Notes: generated from the sequence alone by a model not told the origin. A DNA stretch of 64,000 nucleotides from an uncultured Clostridia bacterium (GCA_947629095.1 CANRCK010000002.1:62001-126000), one strand, 5' to 3'; shown: positions 42,393 through 51,923, numbered from the stretch's first letter. Program-made: numbers and translations.

Positions 42393-43526
42393 TTAAAGCT
42401 GCTTGAGCTCGGTGTATGCCATTACAAACGGCCCCGTGCCCTTGGCGTCGTTTTCAACCACAGGCTCGGAAATATAGTACTCGAACGTGCCGTCGCGGCG
42501 GCGGTTGCTCTCGGGTCCAAGCCCTGCCATAAGGCAAATACCGCCCAGATTGAGCTTGCCCTCCGAAACGGTGAGATATCTGTTGCATATTCCGTCGAAC
42601 ACCTCCTTGCCGAGACGGGCAAACCTTTTATCTACATAACCGAGGCGGGCGCCCTTCATCATCGCATAGGATATCATTGCGCTGCCCGAAGTTTCAAGAT
42701 AGTTGCCCTCTCTTCCCATCTGGTCGATAACCTGATAGAACATATGACCTGCGGGGTCGATATAGCTTTCCAGCCCCTCCAGCGTTTCGCGGAAAATCTT
42801 TATCAGCTGCGACTTTTCGGCTATGGCTTTGTCGTCAAAATAGCTTATTGCGTCAACAAGCGCAACGGTGTACCAGCCCTCGGAACGGAGCCAAAAGGAT
42901 TTGGAAAGACCCGTCTTTTCGTCCGCCCAGAACGCCGTTTTGGACCAGTCCCAGCCGTGATAATAGAGCTTTTTCTCCTTGTCGAACATATTGTCGTACA
43001 CCGATTGGAACTGGCTTACTATGTCCGCATAGTTCTTTCCGCCGTTAAATTCGCTCTCGTAGCGGGTGTAAAAGACCTGAGCCATATAGAGCCCGTCCAG
43101 CCAAACCTGGTTGGGGTATATCTTCTTGTGCCAGAAGTTGCCCGTGCCCGTGCGGGGCTGCCCGAGCACCTGACTGTGCAGAAGCTCTATCGCCTTTTTA
43201 TACTTTTCCTTGCCCGTCTCGCGGTATAAATCAAAGAGCACCCTGCCCTCGTTGAGATTGTCTACGTTGTACGTCTCCAAATCGTAGCCGCGTATGGAAC
43301 CGTCCTCGTAAACATAGTAATCCACAAATTCGTCTATAAATTCAAGGTACTTTTTAAGCCCGGTCTGCTTGTAGATTGTGTAGAGAGAGGTCATCATACA
43401 CCCGTCTATATAGTTCCAGGCGGGCTTTTTGCCGTGCTTTATATTTTCTATGTTCCAGATGGGCTTGTCGGGCGTGGTGTCCTCGATGAGCCTGTCGATA
43501 TATTTGTCTATAACGGAATAATCCAT
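42393..43526 (-). CDS. unsaturated rhamnogalacturonyl hydrolase (GH105)
   Basis: A 377-residue cytoplasmic (alpha/alpha)6-barrel enzyme without signal peptide, resembling B. subtilis YteR/YesR. It removes the unsaturated galacturonyl residue left at the non-reducing end of rhamnogalacturonan or oligogalacturonide fragments. The catalytic region YPNQVWLDGLYMAQ places the acid at D144, and H190 (KLYYHGWDW) matches the second conserved residue of YteR (D143, H189). It is the last gene of the importer operon, 10 bp behind GH28. The need for unsaturated substrate implies a lyase elsewhere in the genome or environment, as none is in the window. Confidence 0.88.
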   Translation of the reverse strand: MDYSVIDKYIDRLIEDTTPDKPIWNIENIKHGKKPAWNYIDGCMMTSLYTIYKQTGLKKYLEFIDEFVDYYVYEDGSIRGYDLETYNVDNLNEGRVLFDLYRETGKEKYKKAIELLHSQVLGQPRTGTGNFWHKKIYPNQVWLDGLYMAQVFYTRYESEFNGGKNYADIVSQFQSVYDNMFDKEKKLYYHGWDWSKTAFWADEKTGLSKSFWLRSEGWYTVALVDAISYFDDKAIAEKSQLIKIFRETLEGLESYIDPAGHMFYQVIDQMGREGNYLETSGSAMISYAMMKGARLGYVDKRFARLGKEVFDGICNRYLTVSEGKLNLGGICLMAGLGPESNRRRDGTFEYYISEPVVENDAKGTGPFVMAYTELKQL

Positions 43527-43536
43527 AAATTGATAC

Positions 43537-45075
43537 CTATTCTTCGATTATATTTGCGCAATTTTTCCTTATAATCTTCTCGCCGACAACGCCGTCGAAA
43601 GTCACGTTTTTAAGCACGAGCGTTTCAACGTTGTCAACGTAGATGCCCTCCTTGCAGTATTCGCGGACAAACTCCAACATTGCGGGATGACCGCCTACCG
43701 CGTCGGGCTTATAGGAGAACGAAACGTTTTGTATGGTTATTTCCTTTATGGGCTGCTCCACAAGTCCGTCAAAGTATGCGGCGCAGTGGTCCACGTCCGT
43801 GCACTCTATGTCGCGGAAAGTAAACTTGCCGAGATAGGGAGTTCCGTCGTCAACGGGTATGGACGGATCGCGCGACCAAACCGCTTCGGTATGCCCGTCG
43901 GGATCGCAGAAATAATACATATTGATTACAAAAGGAGTCAATACCCCGTGCATCTTTATGTTTTCAAACAGAACGCCGTCAATAACGCCGTACTTGCCCC
44001 TGCCGCGGCGGGTTTTGATTCTCAGACCGCGGTCGGTATTTTCAAAGATACACCTGTTCACGGTGAGGTTTTTAACTCCCCCGCTCATTTCGCTGCCCAA
44101 AACTATCGCCCCGTGGCCGTTGCGGAACAAATCGTTGCGAAGCGTGTGGTTGCTTGCGGGAGTTTTATATTTCATTCCCATATAGCGTTTGCCGCTCTTT
44201 ATGGCAACGCAGTCGTCACCCACGGAGAACACGCAGCCTATAATGTCAACCTTGTCGCAGCTTTCGGGGTCCAGCCCGTCGGTATTGGGGGAAATTTTGG
44301 GGTTGTTTATTCTTAAATCATAAAATCCGAGATTGTGCGAAAAGAAAGGATGCAGGTTCCACGCCGCAGAGTTCTGGCAGGTTACGCCGTGCATGGCAAA
44401 ATTTTCGCATCTGTTCAAAAACATCAGCCTCGGGCGCGCCACTTTTCTGCCGCGCGCTTTTTGCCACCACGTTGAATTTTGGGCGTTTCCGTCTATGGTG
44501 CCCTCTCCAACGATGGCAAAGTCCTTTTGTTTATTAGCGGAAATGAAGGACTGATGGCTGTCGAAAGGTTCGCCCTCCCAGCTCGCCTTAACGTCGTCGG
44601 CGTCGTCGTCAAGAGTCGCCTTTATGAAGGGATAGTGCTCCTCGCAAGTGTCGCCGAGAAGGACCGCACCCTTTTTAAGCTCCAACGTAACGCCGCTTTT
44701 GAGCACTATGGGGCGCACGAAATAGGTGCCCTCCTCCACCAGCACTCTGCCGCCCTTGGGGCACGAGTCGATTGCCATCTGAACGTAGTAAGTGTCGTCG
44801 TATACGCCGTCGCCTCTGGCGCCGAGTTCTTTGACGTTTATCAGCGCCGTTTCGGCACAGGTTTTAAACTTCAGCTCGTCCGCACACGCGTCCGTCTTTA
44901 CGCAGTATTCGGTGTCCGGTTGGAGATTGAACAGCGAAAATACATTTTCCCTGTGTTCTCCGCCAACCTGCACGCCGTTCAAATAAACTTTATAGCCGGC
45001 GGGGCTATAATAAGGGTTTTTGTTATCAAGTTCAAAGCATGCCGACACGCTCGATTTATAAATCAGCTTAAACAT
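43537..45075 (-). CDS. polygalacturonase-type glycosidase (GH28)
   Basis: A 512-residue enzyme. Residues 1-75 form a fibronectin-III-like module; a right-handed beta-helix follows (from GARGDGVYDDTYYVQMAID). All GH28 motifs are present: N264-T-D-G (nucleophile/acid region), G286-D-D-C289, G320-H-G322 and R352-I-K354. It hydrolyses alpha-1,4-galacturonan or rhamnogalacturonan. No signal peptide is visible, so it should act on imported oligosaccharides, probably exo-type. The ATG at 45075 overlaps the stop of the upstream membrane gene (a TTG at 45081 is also open). Coupled to GH105 by 10 bp. Confidence 0.9.
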   Translation of the reverse strand: MFKLIYKSSVSACFELDNKNPYYSPAGYKVYLNGVQVGGEHRENVFSLFNLQPDTEYCVKTDACADELKFKTCAETALINVKELGARGDGVYDDTYYVQMAIDSCPKGGRVLVEEGTYFVRPIVLKSGVTLELKKGAVLLGDTCEEHYPFIKATLDDDADDVKASWEGEPFDSHQSFISANKQKDFAIVGEGTIDGNAQNSTWWQKARGRKVARPRLMFLNRCENFAMHGVTCQNSAAWNLHPFFSHNLGFYDLRINNPKISPNTDGLDPESCDKVDIIGCVFSVGDDCVAIKSGKRYMGMKYKTPASNHTLRNDLFRNGHGAIVLGSEMSGGVKNLTVNRCIFENTDRGLRIKTRRGRGKYGVIDGVLFENIKMHGVLTPFVINMYYFCDPDGHTEAVWSRDPSIPVDDGTPYLGKFTFRDIECTDVDHCAAYFDGLVEQPIKEITIQNVSFSYKPDAVGGHPAMLEFVREYCKEGIYVDNVETLVLKNVTFDGVVGEKIIRKNCANIIEE

Positions 45076-45766
45076 TTTCAACCACTTTCTTTTTATGTAA
45101 TTTTTTTACGAGAAATACTATTAAATCTTTAATGCCGATTGCAGCCATATCCACCGCAAGCATAAACAGCGCGAATAAAAGAGGCTCAATTGCAAGAAAT
45201 CCCGAAGTTTGGGTTGCGCCTATCATAATGTTTATCCCCGTGTATATCCAGCTCACGGCAAAAGTTACCAAAACGTAATACAGAATGTTTGCAAAAAACG
45301 TCCAGAACGCCTTGAACGGGAACGGGAACATTACATACGGCTTGTATTCGCCGTCCACTTCCATATACCTGAAAATGGGATTTACAAATAATTCCGCCAT
45401 GATTCCGGCAATAACGCCCGTCACAACCATTTTATCGAGATTGTCGGTTATGCTCATAAGTCCCATTAGTGAGAAATACGCAACCGCTCCGAAAAACCAC
45501 CATTTTATAAACAGTGCTTTGAGCCATACGGGTATGCGGCTGAGAATGTCGCGCTTGTAGGGGTCAAATTGCTTTTGTTCGCCGTTGCGCTTAACATTAT
45601 CGGGAGAATACACACCCGTACAGTCCGATATATTCATTGAGACGGGCGAAAAATCATCCAAATCTTCGCCTTTAAGAGCGGCTACAAGCTCATCGACCTT
45701 ATCGACCTTGAGGTCGTAGTAATTTTCAATGATTTCGCTCTGAGTTTTTTTCTTCTTTTTCGACAT
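45068..45766 (-). CDS. accessory membrane protein of the pectin importer operon (unknown 1)
   Basis: A 232-residue protein I do not recognise. A Lys-rich start and about 75 soluble residues precede four or five hydrophobic segments (about residues 85-105, 112-130, 155-175 and 190-215), ending in a basic tail. The helices contain MVVTGVIAGIMAELFVNPIF and FPFPFKAFWTFFANILYYVL. AAAGGAAAATAA precedes the ATG. The gene overlaps GH28 by 8 bp, so it is a fixed member of the operon. Its job is unknown; it could assist the importer or link it to enzymes. Confidence 0.7.
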   Translation of the reverse strand: MSKKKKKTQSEIIENYYDLKVDKVDELVAALKGEDLDDFSPVSMNISDCTGVYSPDNVKRNGEQKQFDPYKRDILSRIPVWLKALFIKWWFFGAVAYFSLMGLMSITDNLDKMVVTGVIAGIMAELFVNPIFRYMEVDGEYKPYVMFPFPFKAFWTFFANILYYVLVTFAVSWIYTGINIMIGATQTSGFLAIEPLLFALFMLAVDMAAIGIKDLIVFLVKKLHKKKVVENV

Positions 45767-45783
45767 TAAATTATTTTCCTTTT

Positions 45784-45832
45784 AAAAAAAATCGTCAAAT
45801 ACGAGCTTTGCCGATTTTTTTTATTTGATATT
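45784..45832 (-). terminator. possible weak terminator inside the operon
   Basis: AAAAAAATCG and CGATTTTTTT arms around a 28-nt loop. It would be followed by a U-run on the minus strand, but the stem is AT-rich; partial read-through attenuation is possible. Confidence 0.35.
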
Positions 45833-45844
45833 GAGTTTTTAAAA

Positions 45845-46495
45845 TTAAACTTCCGCGCTGGTGTCGATTTCTTCTTTAAGTTCGTTACTTTCAACAACTT
45901 TGGAAGTATTGATTTTAAGTATAAGTTTCCTGTAGAGAGGAAGGGTTGCAAGCAACACGACCGACAATCCGACAAGTACTATATGCGTTAAAACTATGGG
46001 GAACGCACCGAGACCGGGTTCGATTTCCGCCATAGTATCCGGCGTTGCATTGTTATACGCCGCCATATGAACGGGGTAGCTCTTTATGTACCAAACCAAG
46101 TCGCAGGTAATCATAACCGCCATGAACACGAACGTAAGCGCAAGCATTATGTAGTTCATATGTTTGGCGCGCTTGGGGAATGTGTTCATAAACAGGAGCA
46201 ACGTCAGAATAGATAACATCGTGTTGACGAAGATGCACAGACCCATACCGGGAATATCGTCGTATATGGTTGCTTGACCGCAATAAACTACGCCGAACAT
46301 CCACACGATAGTGGATATGATAAGCGGGAAAAACGACAATCTTTGGGGCTTACGCTTGGTAGTGACCAAAAACTTACGCCATCTTTCCTTGAGGTTTGCA
46401 CCGAGCCGTTTCCAGAACGTACCCTTAGAGCTTTCTTCGGCTGCCGCAACTTCTTCCACCGCTTCCGGAGTTGTATTTACAATTTCTTCAGCCAT
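45845..46495 (-). CDS. accessory membrane protein of the pectin importer operon (unknown 2)
   Basis: A 216-residue protein with an acidic, then basic, cytoplasmic N-terminus (about 50 residues), four hydrophobic helices (about residues 53-75, 83-102, 113-135, 160-185) and an acidic tail (SNELKEEIDTSAEV). No family recognised. The frame is open to an ATG at 46501, but the AAGGAGGA site lies 8 nt ahead of the ATG at 46495, which I use. It follows the ATPase gene by 13 bp. The similar four-helix plan with charged tail is shared with three other proteins of this operon. Confidence 0.7.
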   Translation of the reverse strand: MAEEIVNTTPEAVEEVAAAEESSKGTFWKRLGANLKERWRKFLVTTKRKPQRLSFFPLIISTIVWMFGVVYCGQATIYDDIPGMGLCIFVNTMLSILTLLLFMNTFPKRAKHMNYIMLALTFVFMAVMITCDLVWYIKSYPVHMAAYNNATPDTMAEIEPGLGAFPIVLTHIVLVGLSVVLLATLPLYRKLILKINTSKVVESNELKEEIDTSAEV

Positions 46496-46508
46496 TGTCA
46501 TTTCCTCC

Positions 46509-47603
46509 TTAAACTATCGTAACGCCGGGCAGTTCCCTGCCGGTCTCGTCGTGGGTGGGCAACTCAAAGAAATGAATTTTTTCGGGGTCAAAGCCGATAT
46601 CGATTTCGTCGCCGTACTTATAACCGCACCATCTTGCAAACTTGCAGACAACGCTCTGCTTGCCGCCGAGTACGCCGTGAACCAAAGTATTCATACCGAG
46701 GTTCTCGTTGTTGTTGACAAACAGCTTAATTTTTCCGCCCAAAACGATATTTTCGGGACGAACGCCCAAAATTACTTCTTTGCCGTTATAGTCGGCAAGC
46801 TTTGCGATACGCTCCTGGGGAATGTCGTACTCGAAAAGGTCGCATACAAACTTGTTGCCGTTAACCGTGCCGTGGAACATATTCATGGGAGGAAGTCCTA
46901 TGAACGTTGCAACGAACGTGTTTGCGGGATGTTCGTACAAATCAAGCGGTTTGCCTATCTGCTGAACGTACCCCATTGACATGCACACTATTCTGTCGGC
47001 AAGGGTCAAAGCCTCGGTCTGGTCGTGCGTAACGTAAATCATCGTTGCGCCCAAACGCTGATGCAAAAGTATCATTTCCCTTCTCATCGAACCGCGGAGT
47101 TTTGCGTCCAGGTTTGAAAGAGGTTCGTCAAAAAGGAAAACCTTGGGGTTACGGACAATCGCTCTGCCTATTGCAACTCTCTGCCTTTGACCGCCGGAAA
47201 GCTGCTTGGGCTTTTTGTTGAGCTGGTCTTTAAGGTTAAGAATTTCGGCAGCTGCCATAACCTTTCTGTGAATGACTTCCTTTTTCTCCTTTCTCAAGGT
47301 GAGCGAGAAAGCCATGTTTTCATAAATAGTCATATGACCGTACAGCGCGTAGTTCTGGAAAACCATCGCTATATCCCTGTCCTTGGGGGGCAGACGCGTA
47401 CAGTCTTTTCCATCAATCAAAAGCGTGCCTTTTGTTATATCTTCAAGCCCGGCAACCATTCTGAGCGTTGTGGATTTACCGCAACCGGAGGGTCCTACCA
47501 AAACTATGAATTCCCCGTCCTCAATGTCGAGATTGAAGTCCCAAACGGCTTGAACGCCGCCGTCATAAATTTTATCAAGATGTTGTATATTTACGGAAGG
47601 CAT
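46509..47603 (-). CDS. sugar ABC transporter ATPase (MsmX/UgpC type)
   Basis: A 364-residue ATPase of the CUT1 group. Walker A is GPSGCGKST (residues 37-45), the signature LSGGQ lies at 135-139, Walker B is VFLFDEP (D159, E160), and the H-loop is in YVTHDQTEA. Residues about 240-364 form the TOBE-type regulatory domain. In many Bacillota LplB/LplC-type importers share one MsmX-like ATPase encoded elsewhere; here an ATPase is built into the operon, so it may be dedicated. Its ATG overlaps the end of the preceding membrane gene by one base. It could also serve other importers. Confidence 0.92.
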   Translation of the reverse strand: MPSVNIQHLDKIYDGGVQAVWDFNLDIEDGEFIVLVGPSGCGKSTTLRMVAGLEDITKGTLLIDGKDCTRLPPKDRDIAMVFQNYALYGHMTIYENMAFSLTLRKEKKEVIHRKVMAAAEILNLKDQLNKKPKQLSGGQRQRVAIGRAIVRNPKVFLFDEPLSNLDAKLRGSMRREMILLHQRLGATMIYVTHDQTEALTLADRIVCMSMGYVQQIGKPLDLYEHPANTFVATFIGLPPMNMFHGTVNGNKFVCDLFEYDIPQERIAKLADYNGKEVILGVRPENIVLGGKIKLFVNNNENLGMNTLVHGVLGGKQSVVCKFARWCGYKYGDEIDIGFDPEKIHFFELPTHDETGRELPGVTIV

Positions 47604-48217
47604 TATTTAACCTCCTCTGCGGCGGGAGCCGCGCTTTCCTGTGCCGCTGCAAGCTCTTCTTCCTCAAGACCCTTGAGGGCAAGCTCTACGTTTACGCTGC
47701 CTTCCGCAATCTTCTTTTCAAAAGACTCGTGGCGTATGCAAACAAAGTACGAATACACCGCGGCGGCAACATAGAACAGAGTTGAAAGCACGAGATATAC
47801 TATAAGTATTGTGCGTGCAGTAGGCTGGTCAAGAATGATACCAAAGTAGTCTTTGCCGGCTTGCACTTTGCTTAAAGTGATCCAAAATGCCTGATTGGTC
47901 CAAGCAATGTTGGGATATATAAATATGCGCGCAAATTCAATAGCGGCAAGTATTAAAAGCACAATGCAGTACCGCTTATTGTACATTTTAACGCCCTCGG
48001 CGCAAAGGAATGAGGCAAGCAATAATACCAGCGTATACAAAACCGAAACACCCATCAAAACGGTGTAGAAAGTGGAATTGTTAAATGCATACAAAAGCAT
48101 TATATACAAGCACCCGAACGCCAATCCGCCATAGCAGAGCCACTGCCCGAGTTTGTTCTTTTTATAGCGCAATATGTCATCGCGAACAATTTTAAGATTT
48201 TCAGACGGCTTCTCCAT
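47603..48217 (-). CDS. accessory membrane protein of the pectin importer operon (unknown 3)
   Basis: A 204-residue protein with a short polar start, four hydrophobic helices (about residues 27-45, 50-70, 82-102, 137-160) and a Glu/Ala-rich C-terminal tail (about 40 residues). One loop holds IYPNIAWTNQAFWITLSKVQ. No family recognised. Its start overlaps the gene before it by 17 bp and its end overlaps the ATPase by 1 bp, so it is tightly coupled on both sides. This coupling suggests joint assembly with the transporter. Confidence 0.7.
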   Translation of the reverse strand: MEKPSENLKIVRDDILRYKKNKLGQWLCYGGLAFGCLYIMLLYAFNNSTFYTVLMGVSVLYTLVLLLASFLCAEGVKMYNKRYCIVLLILAAIEFARIFIYPNIAWTNQAFWITLSKVQAGKDYFGIILDQPTARTILIVYLVLSTLFYVAAAVYSYFVCIRHESFEKKIAEGSVNVELALKGLEEEELAAAQESAAPAAEEVK

Positions 48218-48935
48218 TTACTGCCTCCTCTACCTTATTTTCTTCAAGCGGTGTTGCGGAACCCTGCGCAAGAAGAGCCTTTTCGCCTTTCATAAGCAGG
48301 AACTTCCAAACCGTATTGAGAACAAGCATAACAGCGTCCACTATTACCGCGGCATAAAGCACATAGCCGAGAATAAACATAACGTGAGAATCGGAATATT
48401 TTTCCCAACCAATAGGCATAGCCACATCGGGCACGCCCTGTGCAATCTGTTCCTTTGCCGCTGCAACGCCGTCATAAACGGACTTATATCTTTCAAAGTC
48501 CAAGGTACCGAACAAGGATTCGGTGCGGGCTACGCCCCAGAAACCTATCGCCGCCAAAACTATGCCGAATACGGCAAGCACGCCCACGGAGATATAGTTG
48601 GTTATGTAGTAGTTGCGGCGGCTGTTGGTTGCAAAGAAGAACTGCAACGCTGCCAAAACCACAAACACAACGCCGAGGATAACTATAAGATCGTTAAAGC
48701 CCATCTTCGTAGCCGTCCAGGTGCCTTCTGCATACTCCTTGCCTATAACAAAGGTAAAGAGCGCGTCGGCGCCTATGGGGTCCTTCCTGAGAGGAGCGCT
48801 GAACTGACCCGACCTTGCGGCAAACGCATAGCTGAGCGACCCGGTGCAGAAAGCAAATCCGTAAACAAGACTGAGAGCCGCCAAAATCAGCGTAACCAAA
48901 AACAGAATTTTTTGAAATTTAATTTGAATTTTCAT
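48201..48935 (-). CDS. accessory membrane protein of the pectin importer operon (unknown 4)
   Basis: A 244-residue protein with four helices (about residues 9-30, 81-102, 112-135, 185-210), a large outside-type loop after helix 1 (about 50 residues) and another after helix 3, giving a tetraspan layout, plus an acidic tail. No family recognised. It is 99 bp behind the binding-protein gene, separated by a strong hairpin, and overlaps the next gene by 17 bp. The sizeable outside loops could contact the binding lipoprotein. Confidence 0.7.
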   Translation of the reverse strand: MKIQIKFQKILFLVTLILAALSLVYGFAFCTGSLSYAFAARSGQFSAPLRKDPIGADALFTFVIGKEYAEGTWTATKMGFNDLIVILGVVFVVLAALQFFFATNSRRNYYITNYISVGVLAVFGIVLAAIGFWGVARTESLFGTLDFERYKSVYDGVAAAKEQIAQGVPDVAMPIGWEKYSDSHVMFILGYVLYAAVIVDAVMLVLNTVWKFLLMKGEKALLAQGSATPLEENKVEEAVNGEAV

Positions 48936-48960
48936 TGTTTCCCCGTTTATCGCTTACTCT

Positions 48961-48984
48961 GCCGCCCGCCCGCAGGCGGGCGGC
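48961..48984 (-). promoter_or_regulatory. intra-operon hairpin behind the binding-protein gene
   Basis: GCCGCCCGCC and GGCGGGCGGC arms, 10-bp GC stem with a 4-nt loop, without T-run. Such hairpins after binding-protein genes usually protect the upstream mRNA from 3' decay and lower expression of the genes downstream. Confidence 0.65.
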
Positions 48985-49034
48985 AAGTAACGTTATTTTG
49001 TTTTTTTACGCCCGAGAAAAGCGCTTACTGTAAC

Positions 49035-51851
49035 TTATTTGTTTACGTAGTAGGTGTACAGCTCCTGCCAAGCCGCGTTTCTCAAAGTTTCATACTGAGG
49101 AGCTATGCTCTTGAGGTAGGTAACTATATTCGCGGGACTGCTTACGTCGCCCTTCGTACCTACGGAACTGAAGTCGCCGAAGCCTGCATTTGCACCGTAA
49201 GCCGCAACTTCAAGAATGAAGTAGTTGGTGATTTTGCTGCCCGTCTTGAAGAGCGCCGTGAAGTCTGCATAGGTGTTAATTGTATCTGATGAGGACGAGG
49301 GAAGGGTAACGCTGGGAGCGCAGGTGTACCAAGGATTATCGCCTATTGCCTGCTCAACCGTGCGGGTTGCGCCGTTACCTAAAGCCGCGCCGAAGATATC
49401 GAAGCCCTTTACCGCCATATCGTTGCAGAGCTGAACCATTGCCGAGTTATTCAATACGCCGTGGCTCTCTGCGCCGAGGAGCAGGTTCTGAACGTTGGTG
49501 TTGGACATTGCCGCGCCTTCATTTCTATAACCGTTTACGGGTGTGTTGGTTAAAACAAGTTGACGAACCGCACGGGTGTAGTAAGGGGTCATAACGCCGT
49601 TGTAAACGTAGCCGTTAGGATATTCGGTGTCAGCGCCGTCGGTACCGGTGCGATAGAGCTTGTTCTTGTAGCAAAGTGCATAGCCCTGATATTCGGGGGT
49701 CATGGTGTACTGCCTGCCGCCGTCGTGTGATTCTACAACGCCGAGAGCAGCCAAATCATCCATTGTCTTGTCGGAAATATCCGTTACGGTGCCGTTGATG
49801 TTGAGGGATGTAACGGGTTCGCCATACCACCAGCCGTTGTTGGTTGTGGTGTAGCCTGCCGTATCGTTGCCCGAGAGGTTATCTGTATCCGAACGGTCGC
49901 CGAACGTAGTTACCGTAAGACCGTCGGGGGAGTAGATATAGTCCATGAGGGCAAGAGCCGCGCCGAGCTTATCGGGATTGTTTGCAACAGTCGCAGGTAT
50001 TACAAGACCGCCGGTCTTGAGCTTAAGAGCGCTTTCGGTAAATCTCATAACCGTGATGTCGCTTGCGCTGCGTTCTGCAAGGGGCTTATCGCTGGTTGTG
50101 AGGGCACCGTTGCTGGAATTATATGTGGATTTATCGGTGGTGAGCCACTTGGAAACGGGGGTAACCACGCAAGTCCAGTTGTAGCCATCTTGGGTTTCTA
50201 TACCGTTTGCTATAGCTTTATCTGCACCGACTGTCTGGGTGTGAACAAAGTCGTTGGTGGAGAGACCCTGGAAGTGAGAGCCTGTACCGTCGTAACCGCT
50301 GTTTGCGGAAGCGCCGCCGAAAGTACCAACTTCATTATTCGCGTCGTCAGTATTAAAGGAAGGAACGAGGCCTTCGGTGTGGAATGCGCTGAACTTTGTG
50401 ATAGCGTCCCACGTGCTTACGTTGAAGCGGGTTTCACGGAGGTTACCGGAGCTATCTATATAGTTCATTGACTCCATGCCGCGCACGCCGTAGAGCTCGC
50501 CGATCATAGCGGTGTTACGCGTGGTTCTGTTGGTGTAGCCCGTACGGGGAACATACAGCCAAGTGGAACCGCCGTTGTTGGTATCCGCACTGGTCTGTGC
50601 CTGGTGTTGGCCGAGGAGGTTGCCGCAGGTTACGAATACTCTGCCTATAGCGGCATAAGTATCAACGTCCCAGCAAGCATAAGAGGAATTGAACAGGTCG
50701 CTGAGCTTGGTTGTAACACCCTTAACGTTTGCGCCATAGAACTGGCTCCACTCGGTTGCGTTTTCACTGTCAGCCCACTTGTAGGCTACCTTTATATATT
50801 CGCGGAGAATGTTGAGGAGGTGTTCGCCCTTCAACTCACCGTTTTTAGCGTTGATTGCATAGTTCTGAAGTTCAACTATGTTGCCGCTGGTGCCGTTATA
50901 GGTTGAACCTGCAGCGTCGGATATTGCCTTGCCAAGACCCTTGGTTGCGTCCTTGGCGGCAGCCAAAGCTGCGGCGTAGTCAACCTTTACCCAAACGGTC
51001 TTTAAATTATCGGAGGGATCGGTGGTCTTTACCTTATAGTCGCCGGTCTGACCCATGTAGGACTCGATGCTTGCCTTGCTGCCGACGTAGGTCTCATTGT
51101 CCTTACGGTTGCCCAACTTAAGAGTCTTCTTTTGGTCAGCCTGAGCTTTGAAAGTGATGGTGCCGCCGTTCTTTGATGCAGCCTGCGAAAGATCGGCATA
51201 GTCAAGCAACTCGGAAACATAGTCCTTTCTGAACAGGTTGTATCTTTCGGCGTCGTTCATACCTGCATAGTAGGGCGAGTAGTAGATTGCGCCCGTTTCG
51301 GTATCGGACAGGGTGCCGAGTTCAGCCAACGCGTTGCTGTTGAGGAAGTGACGCAGGTTGGGCATGTTTTTCATGTATTTGGAAAGGTCCAGAAGGTTGC
51401 CCGCGTCGATAGCCGTCTGAATGGAGTTGAGGTCGGAAGCGCCTATGATATCATAGTTTTGAAGACCGAGCTGAGTATACATGTCGAGCTTTGCGTCCTT
51501 GCCTTCCCACTTATCCACTATTTGGATATTGAGAGCTTCCTGATAGTTCTGCCAGATGGGCTTTAGGGCGCCCTTTTGATAGGTTTTGCCGTCGGGGAGC
51601 TTTATCGATGTGCCTGCAGCCGATCCGTCGGGGTTAACCAGGGGCAATGTGGTTGTGTCGAACTTAATCTTTGTCGTTTCGCCGTCATAACCCAAAGCAA
51701 CGTTCACGGTTGTGCCGGGCGCATATTCAAGAATCTCGATGACATCTTTTTCGTTGCCGGATCCTTGACCGCAGGCTGCCATGGAGCCTACCAGCGTTCC
51801 CGCCATTACGAAGGAAACCGCGGCAAACGCAATTTTCTTTGTTTTGTTCAT
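49035..51851 (-). CDS. very large sugar-binding lipoprotein of an LplABC-type importer
   Basis: A 938-residue protein with a lipoprotein signal (lipobox ending at C27 in SMAAC), so it is anchored outside the membrane. Typical CUT1 binding proteins have 420-560 residues; this one is nearly twice as long. The N-terminal lobe has IWQNYQEALNIQIVDKWEGK and a DIIGASDLNSIQTAIDAGNL block like extracellular-binding-protein families. Long inserts (for example about 230-340, 570-690) and a GWWYGEP/NTPVNGYRNEGA region separate further conserved parts. Aromatic and Asn/Thr-rich loops suit a long oligosaccharide ligand. It is followed by the permease genes upstream in the operon order and by a hairpin. Confidence 0.85.
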   Translation of the reverse strand: MNKTKKIAFAAVSFVMAGTLVGSMAACGQGSGNEKDVIEILEYAPGTTVNVALGYDGETTKIKFDTTTLPLVNPDGSAAGTSIKLPDGKTYQKGALKPIWQNYQEALNIQIVDKWEGKDAKLDMYTQLGLQNYDIIGASDLNSIQTAIDAGNLLDLSKYMKNMPNLRHFLNSNALAELGTLSDTETGAIYYSPYYAGMNDAERYNLFRKDYVSELLDYADLSQAASKNGGTITFKAQADQKKTLKLGNRKDNETYVGSKASIESYMGQTGDYKVKTTDPSDNLKTVWVKVDYAAALAAAKDATKGLGKAISDAAGSTYNGTSGNIVELQNYAINAKNGELKGEHLLNILREYIKVAYKWADSENATEWSQFYGANVKGVTTKLSDLFNSSYACWDVDTYAAIGRVFVTCGNLLGQHQAQTSADTNNGGSTWLYVPRTGYTNRTTRNTAMIGELYGVRGMESMNYIDSSGNLRETRFNVSTWDAITKFSAFHTEGLVPSFNTDDANNEVGTFGGASANSGYDGTGSHFQGLSTNDFVHTQTVGADKAIANGIETQDGYNWTCVVTPVSKWLTTDKSTYNSSNGALTTSDKPLAERSASDITVMRFTESALKLKTGGLVIPATVANNPDKLGAALALMDYIYSPDGLTVTTFGDRSDTDNLSGNDTAGYTTTNNGWWYGEPVTSLNINGTVTDISDKTMDDLAALGVVESHDGGRQYTMTPEYQGYALCYKNKLYRTGTDGADTEYPNGYVYNGVMTPYYTRAVRQLVLTNTPVNGYRNEGAAMSNTNVQNLLLGAESHGVLNNSAMVQLCNDMAVKGFDIFGAALGNGATRTVEQAIGDNPWYTCAPSVTLPSSSSDTINTYADFTALFKTGSKITNYFILEVAAYGANAGFGDFSSVGTKGDVSSPANIVTYLKSIAPQYETLRNAAWQELYTYYVNK

Positions 51852-51923
51852 TATTTTTCTCCTTATAATTATTTATAAATTTTTTGTTTTTTATTTTAAC
51901 GGGCACAGCCCGCAAAAATCTTA

